DNA of 64,000 nucleotides. It comes from Candidatus Nitrosacidococcus tergens (GTDB taxonomy: Bacteria; Pseudomonadota; Gammaproteobacteria; Nitrosococcales; Nitrosococcaceae). Below, one piece after another: positions 60,407-64,000 of the stretch. The DNA lies in NCBI RefSeq assembly GCF_902810445.1, contig NZ_LR778175.1, positions 1,445,001 through 1,509,000 of the forward strand, read 5' to 3'. Position numbers and translations under genes: made by a program. Numbering within the stretch: position 1 is the stretch's first letter; each line of letters begins with the position of its first letter. The notes beneath the pieces are model-generated. The model had not been told where the DNA came from, ran no database searches, and saw only the letters and a program-made list of their open reading frames with translations.

Positions 60407-62566
60407 TTATTGGTTCTCTAATTTAGGTGCGGGAAAACAGATATGAAAGCAGGTACCACTTTTAGGAGGATTTGGGCAATACTCTAATATTGCTCCATTA
60501 TTTTCCGCAAGTGCTCGAGCGAGATACAGCCCTAATCCAGTACCTTTGGTAGAGGTAAAGGGCTCAAAAAGATGATCTATAATTTCTTTAGAAATACCCG
60601 GACCTGAATCTATAACTTCTACCATAATGGGGTAAGGTCCTGTTTTCACGCACACAACAATTTTAAGATAAGGTGGTTGATCTATTTTTCTTCCATAATG
60701 CCACGCATTATCGCAAAGATTCCAAATAATTTGATGAAGCTGAGAAGGATTAGCTTCGATATAAATCGAATTGGATTCAATCTCTAAGGACACATGGGTT
60801 TCATCGGTTTTTTTACTAACATAAAATTCCTCTAAAAAACGAGTAAGCCAAGGTTTTAAGGCAATCTGTTCTACAACCCCTGAATCCTTACGGCTGAGTT
60901 GTAGTACATTTTTCACAATTTCATTGATTCGGTTACTGTTAGTAAGAATTATATCTAATAGCCTTTGATTGCCTTTATCTAACTCAAGGGTTTCTTCAAG
61001 TAATTGACTCGCATGACTAATCGCTCCTAAAGGGTTACGAATTTCATGGGCAATACTTGCAGTTAATCGTCCTAAAGAGGCTAGCTTTAATTGTTGAGCT
61101 TGCTGGCGTAAATAGGAATAATTTTCTAGAAAAATAAGGGTACTTTCAGTGCCTATTAAGCGGATAAATTGAGGCTGTAACTCAGGTAGATCTGGGGCAA
61201 TATGCAGTGCCTTTGGATGGTAATAATCAGAGCAATTTTGCCAATCTTGCATGGCTTGAGCTAATGCAGGTATGGTTTGGATATTTAATACATTTTGGTT
61301 ATTTTGAGTAAATCCTAAAAAATCTTGACCTTTTTGGTTGATCAACTGGATATTGCCATTGTCTCCAACCACAAGTGCTCCATCTTGTAGGTGCTGAAAG
61401 ATATAATCTTTGAGCTGCTTTAATTCCTCTAAATCCTGTCCTTTACGCACGGCTAAAAGTTCACTGGATCGTACTCGTGTGGTTAGTACTTGTGCGAGTA
61501 ACGCCGTAGTAAATAGAGAAATACCTAACAACCCTACTTGGGTATAGCTACCTATATCAATATCATCTTCCAAAAAATAAGCATAGGAGTGTTCTAACAA
61601 TAGACTTAGCACAGCCAATGCTGCAAGCCCACTTGCAGTAGTGCTCAAGGTCATGATACCCCCTGCAGCTACTGTTACGATAAGTAACATACCTAAGCCA
61701 CTGTTAATTCCCCCGCTGGTGTGCATCAAAAGCACGATAATGCCAATATCTATGCTTAACTGTAACCAAATTTGGGTATTGAATTTTCCTATTTTAATTA
61801 AGGTAATACTAATAAAAATTACACTTAAGACACAATAGGTGGCACTTACAATTGAAAAAAGATAGGGTTTATGATCGCCTAGAAGATTAGGGTGTGTTCC
61901 CGTAAATGCAATCCCTACCAAAAGGGTAGCGAGCATGAGTCGATAAATACAAAATACCGTCAGTGGTCCCCAAGCTTGATGGATCTCACTTTTACTCGGT
62001 ATGTATTTTGAAGAGGCTAACACTTGGCTCATTCGAATATGTTGAGCAAGTACTTGAGAGAGTAAAGCCGTAGAAAATAAGGCAATACCCAGTAGACCTG
62101 CTTGAGTATAGGTACCTTGAAATGAGTTTTCAGATAAAAAACCATAAGAATGCTCAAATAGTAGTGCTAATACGGCAAGAGCTGCTAGTCCGCTAGAATG
62201 ACGGCCTAGGGTTAAAATACCTCCAGCAGCTACAATAACAATCAAAAGTACCCCTAACCCACTGCTGATTCCCCCACTTGCATAAGTAAATAGAGAAATA
62301 ACAACAATATCTGTGCCTAGCTGTAGCCAAACCTGATTATTAAAATCGCCAAATTTAAATAGAGTTGCTAAAATAAAAATAATCGCACTACATTCATAGG
62401 CAATACTCGCTCGCAAAAATAATGTAGGATAGTTTTGTCCTAAAGATCCAATGCCTATTAGGGCTACTCCCAACATAAGAGAGGCGATAATAAGACGGTA
62501 AATACTGAATACAGAGAGTAGATCCCAAGGATTTTTGCCAAAGATTTCGCTTTGTATCTCTTTCAT
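60407..62566 (-). CDS. pilS: Type IV pilus sensor kinase PilS with a duplicated membrane module
   Basis: PilS is the membrane histidine kinase that controls PilR. The 719-residue protein is far longer than the usual roughly 530. The kinase core is normal: PAS-like region (about 385-490), H-box SIAHEIRNPLGAISHA with H507, N-box and the GTGLGLYLARALAENN G-box. The extra length comes from a tandem repeat of the six-helix sensor module. Repeat 1 spans residues 14-183 and repeat 2 199-371, with matching blocks such as SSGLGVLLIVIVAAGGILTL / NSGLGMLLIVTVAAGGIMTL and SGLAALAVLALLFEHSY / SGLAALAVLSLLLEHSY. About twelve helices result. Confidence 0.95.
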   Translation of the reverse strand: MKEIQSEIFGKNPWDLLSVFSIYRLIIASLMLGVALIGIGSLGQNYPTLFLRASIAYECSAIIFILATLFKFGDFNNQVWLQLGTDIVVISLFTYASGGISSGLGVLLIVIVAAGGILTLGRHSSGLAALAVLALLFEHSYGFLSENSFQGTYTQAGLLGIALFSTALLSQVLAQHIRMSQVLASSKYIPSKSEIHQAWGPLTVFCIYRLMLATLLVGIAFTGTHPNLLGDHKPYLFSIVSATYCVLSVIFISITLIKIGKFNTQIWLQLSIDIGIIVLLMHTSGGINSGLGMLLIVTVAAGGIMTLSTTASGLAALAVLSLLLEHSYAYFLEDDIDIGSYTQVGLLGISLFTTALLAQVLTTRVRSSELLAVRKGQDLEELKQLKDYIFQHLQDGALVVGDNGNIQLINQKGQDFLGFTQNNQNVLNIQTIPALAQAMQDWQNCSDYYHPKALHIAPDLPELQPQFIRLIGTESTLIFLENYSYLRQQAQQLKLASLGRLTASIAHEIRNPLGAISHASQLLEETLELDKGNQRLLDIILTNSNRINEIVKNVLQLSRKDSGVVEQIALKPWLTRFLEEFYVSKKTDETHVSLEIESNSIYIEANPSQLHQIIWNLCDNAWHYGRKIDQPPYLKIVVCVKTGPYPIMVEVIDSGPGISKEIIDHLFEPFTSTKGTGLGLYLARALAENNGAILEYCPNPPKSGTCFHICFPAPKLENQ

Positions 62567-62614
62567 AACAATGGTGTACTAAAGTGATAGGATGGTTAAA
62601 AAACATTTTTATTA

Positions 62615-62848
62615 TTAATTCTTCATAGAATCCTGATGTAACTTGGAGCAAAAATAGTGGTCATTGGCTTTAATTGCTTCTTGCTCTGGTAAAAATACAT
62701 GACAATAAGCACAGCGTACCATGGTATGCTCTGAGTGTTTTTTCTTTTCCTGATTCCGTTTTTTTTGCCGATCTGATGTACTAGATAAATAATTTTTAGT
62801 AGATAAATAAACTAAAATAAATAATATACAAAATAATAAAAGACGCAT
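62615..62848 (-). CDS. PP0621 family small zinc-finger-like membrane protein
   Basis: The 77-residue protein has one N-terminal helix (MRLLLFCILFILVYL), a short basic linker and a C-terminal cysteine/histidine motif (VRCAYCHVFLPEQEA ... YFCSKLHQDSM) like the PP0621 family, which often stands next to pilS in Gammaproteobacteria. It could bind one zinc ion. Function unknown. It lies 48 bases upstream of pilS on the same strand and six bases downstream of typA. Confidence 0.82.
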   Translation of the reverse strand: MRLLLFCILFILVYLSTKNYLSSTSDRQKKRNQEKKKHSEHTMVRCAYCHVFLPEQEAIKANDHYFCSKLHQDSMKN

Positions 62849-62854
62849 TACTTA

Positions 62855-64000
62855 TTATAATTCTGCTGCTATTTTTGTCCTAGAAGCACGTTTTCTTTCA
62901 TGTTCTAGCAGCAATTTTTTTCGTAACCGAATATGCTCTGGTGTAACTTCTACTAACTCATCATCATCAATAAATTCAAGAGCTTGCTCTAAACTAAAGC
63001 ATATAGGAGGTGTGAGTAAGATATTTTCATCACTACCGGCTGCCCGAATATTGGTGAGTTGTTTTGCTTTTAATGGGTTGACCACTAAGTCATTTTCCCT
63101 ACTATGAATCCCAATTATCATCCCTTCATATACTTCAGTGCCCGGATTAATAAAGAGTCGACCCCGCTCTTGTAATTTAAATAAGGCATAACCTAGGGCT
63201 TTACCCATACCTGTAGCAATGAGTACCCCATTATTACGAGTAGTGATTTCCCCGGGTTTAATTGATCCATAGTGATCAAATACATGGTACATCAGTCCAG
63301 TGCCTGAAGTGGCAGTCATAAATTCGGTTTGAAACCCAATTAATCCTCGGGAAGGAATCATATACTCAAGGCGTACCCGTCCTTTACCATCAGGGGTCAT
63401 ATTGGTAAGATCTCCTTTTCTGGTACCTAACTTTTCCATAATGGTACCTTGGTGTTCTTCTTCCACGTCTGCAGTAAATTGCTCATAGGGTTCACAAAGC
63501 ACCCCATTTATTTCTTTGATGATCACCTCTGGCCGGGAAACACCAAGTTCATAACCCTCTCGACGCATATTTTCAATGAGGATGGATAAGTGTAATTCTC
63601 CTCTTCCTGAGACTTTAAATTTATCCGGATCTTCTCCCTCTTCTACTCGTAAAGCCACATTATGAATCAGCTCTCGCTCTAGCCGCTCTTTAATTTGGCG
63701 ACTAGTAATATATTTTCCTTCTCGGCCGGCAAAAGGAGAATTATTCACCTGAAAGGTCATACTGACGGTAGGTTCATCTACCGTTAAGGGAGGTAGAGCT
63801 TCTACTTGACTAGGATCGCAAAGGGTATCAGAGATTCTAATCTGATCAATGCCTGAAATAGCGATAATATCCCCAGCGTTCGCTTCAGGAACTTCAGTAC
63901 GTTTTAACCCAGTAAATCCCATGACTTGGAGAATTCGCCCTTTTCTGCGTTTACCTTCCCTGTCTACAATTTCCACCGGAAAATTAGTGCGCACCGTTCC
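62855..64000 (-). CDS. typA: Ribosome-associated GTPase TypA/BipA (5' part outside the window)
   Basis: The visible 381 C-terminal residues of BipA, a translational GTPase for 50S assembly and stress adaptation. The frame is open at base 64000, so it begins upstream of the window; the internal GTG at 63994 is not the start. The GTPase domain is missing, while domains II, III, V and the unique C-terminal domain are present, with NSPFAGREGKYITSRQI, LHLSILIENMRREGYELGVS and EQALEFIDDDELVEVTP. The full protein would be about 600 residues. Confidence 0.96.
   Translation of the reverse strand, partial: GTVRTNFPVEIVDREGKRRKGRILQVMGFTGLKRTEVPEANAGDIIAISGIDQIRISDTLCDPSQVEALPPLTVDEPTVSMTFQVNNSPFAGREGKYITSRQIKERLERELIHNVALRVEEGEDPDKFKVSGRGELHLSILIENMRREGYELGVSRPEVIIKEINGVLCEPYEQFTADVEEEHQGTIMEKLGTRKGDLTNMTPDGKGRVRLEYMIPSRGLIGFQTEFMTATSGTGLMYHVFDHYGSIKPGEITTRNNGVLIATGMGKALGYALFKLQERGRLFINPGTEVYEGMIIGIHSRENDLVVNPLKAKQLTNIRAAGSDENILLTPPICFSLEQALEFIDDDELVEVTPEHIRLRKKLLLEHERKRASRTKIAAEL

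Noticed and set aside
1..64000. CRISPR arrays, tRNA genes, insertion sequences and att-like repeats
   Set aside because: I looked for regular repeats, cloverleaf-like stretches, transposase motifs and flanking inverted repeats in the gaps and saw none. Short or diverged ones could be missed without a computed search.

Overview
The window is a densely coded, AT-rich chromosomal segment of a gammaproteobacterium. Gene order matches the order I know from free-living Gammaproteobacteria: the division/cell-wall (dcw) cluster running into lpxC, dciA and secA; rsmI-lpoA-yraN-gmhA-BON; bioBFHCD; gmk-rpoZ-spoT-ridA-recG; and pilS-pilR-pilA. The combination of low GC, murB inside the dcw cluster and this synteny fits an AT-rich Chromatiales lineage, possibly a Nitrosococcaceae-type ammonia oxidiser. 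That placement is an inference, because no diagnostic metabolic gene is present.

Layout. 1-22.1 kb is almost entirely on the minus strand. It begins with a membrane protein cut by the left edge, then (against transcription) secA, divergent dciA, lpxC, ftsZ, ftsA, ftsQ, ddl, murB, murC, murG, ftsW, murD, mraY, murF, murE, ftsI, ftsL and rsmH, with the RNase P RNA gene rnpB directly upstream of rsmH where mraZ might be expected. 22.1-29 kb holds rsmI, a decayed duplicate of lpoA, intact lpoA, yraN, gmhA, a BON-domain protein, a GlcD-like FAD oxidase and a DUF2007 protein. 29-32.6 kb is a four-gene MCE/Mla-type lipid transport operon. 32.6-37.8 kb has an amino acid permease, a broken DUF262 gene, NadE and an MlaC-like protein. 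37.9-43.3 kb is the complete bioBFHCD operon, divergent from comF. 43.2-52.2 kb carries a DUF4124-nuclease fusion, ubiA, recG, ridA, spoT, rpoZ, gmk, yicC and a TPR protein. 52.4-55.7 kb is a MacAB-like export system. 55.7-64 kb has a small membrane-anchored protein, a YqaA-type membrane protein, a cluster of type IV pilin genes (three complete, one truncated), pilR, pilS, a PP0621-like protein and the 3' part of typA.

How the genes work together. The first third builds peptidoglycan precursors (MurB-G, Ddl, MraY) and the divisome (FtsZ, A, Q, W, I, L), with LpxC starting lipid A and SecA exporting proteins. LpoA, the MCE system and the MlaC-like protein serve outer-membrane and peptidoglycan maintenance. 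The pil region forms a regulatory unit: sensor kinase PilS, sigma-54 activator PilR, then a good -24/-12 promoter with upstream TGACA-N5-TGTCA dyads in front of the first pilin gene.

Most notable observations: PilS has its whole membrane sensor module duplicated in tandem (about 12 helices instead of 6). The glutaminase domain of NadE has glycine where the family has its catalytic cysteine. The full-length frames of murD and spoT have no ATG, GTG or TTG at their 5' ends and seem to start at ATT and CTG, each behind a strong Shine-Dalgarno sequence. The pilA control region has a clear sigma-54 promoter with paired dyads two helical turns apart. lpoA has a degenerate tandem copy. I found no CRISPR array, no tRNA, no intact mobile element and no obvious defence island.
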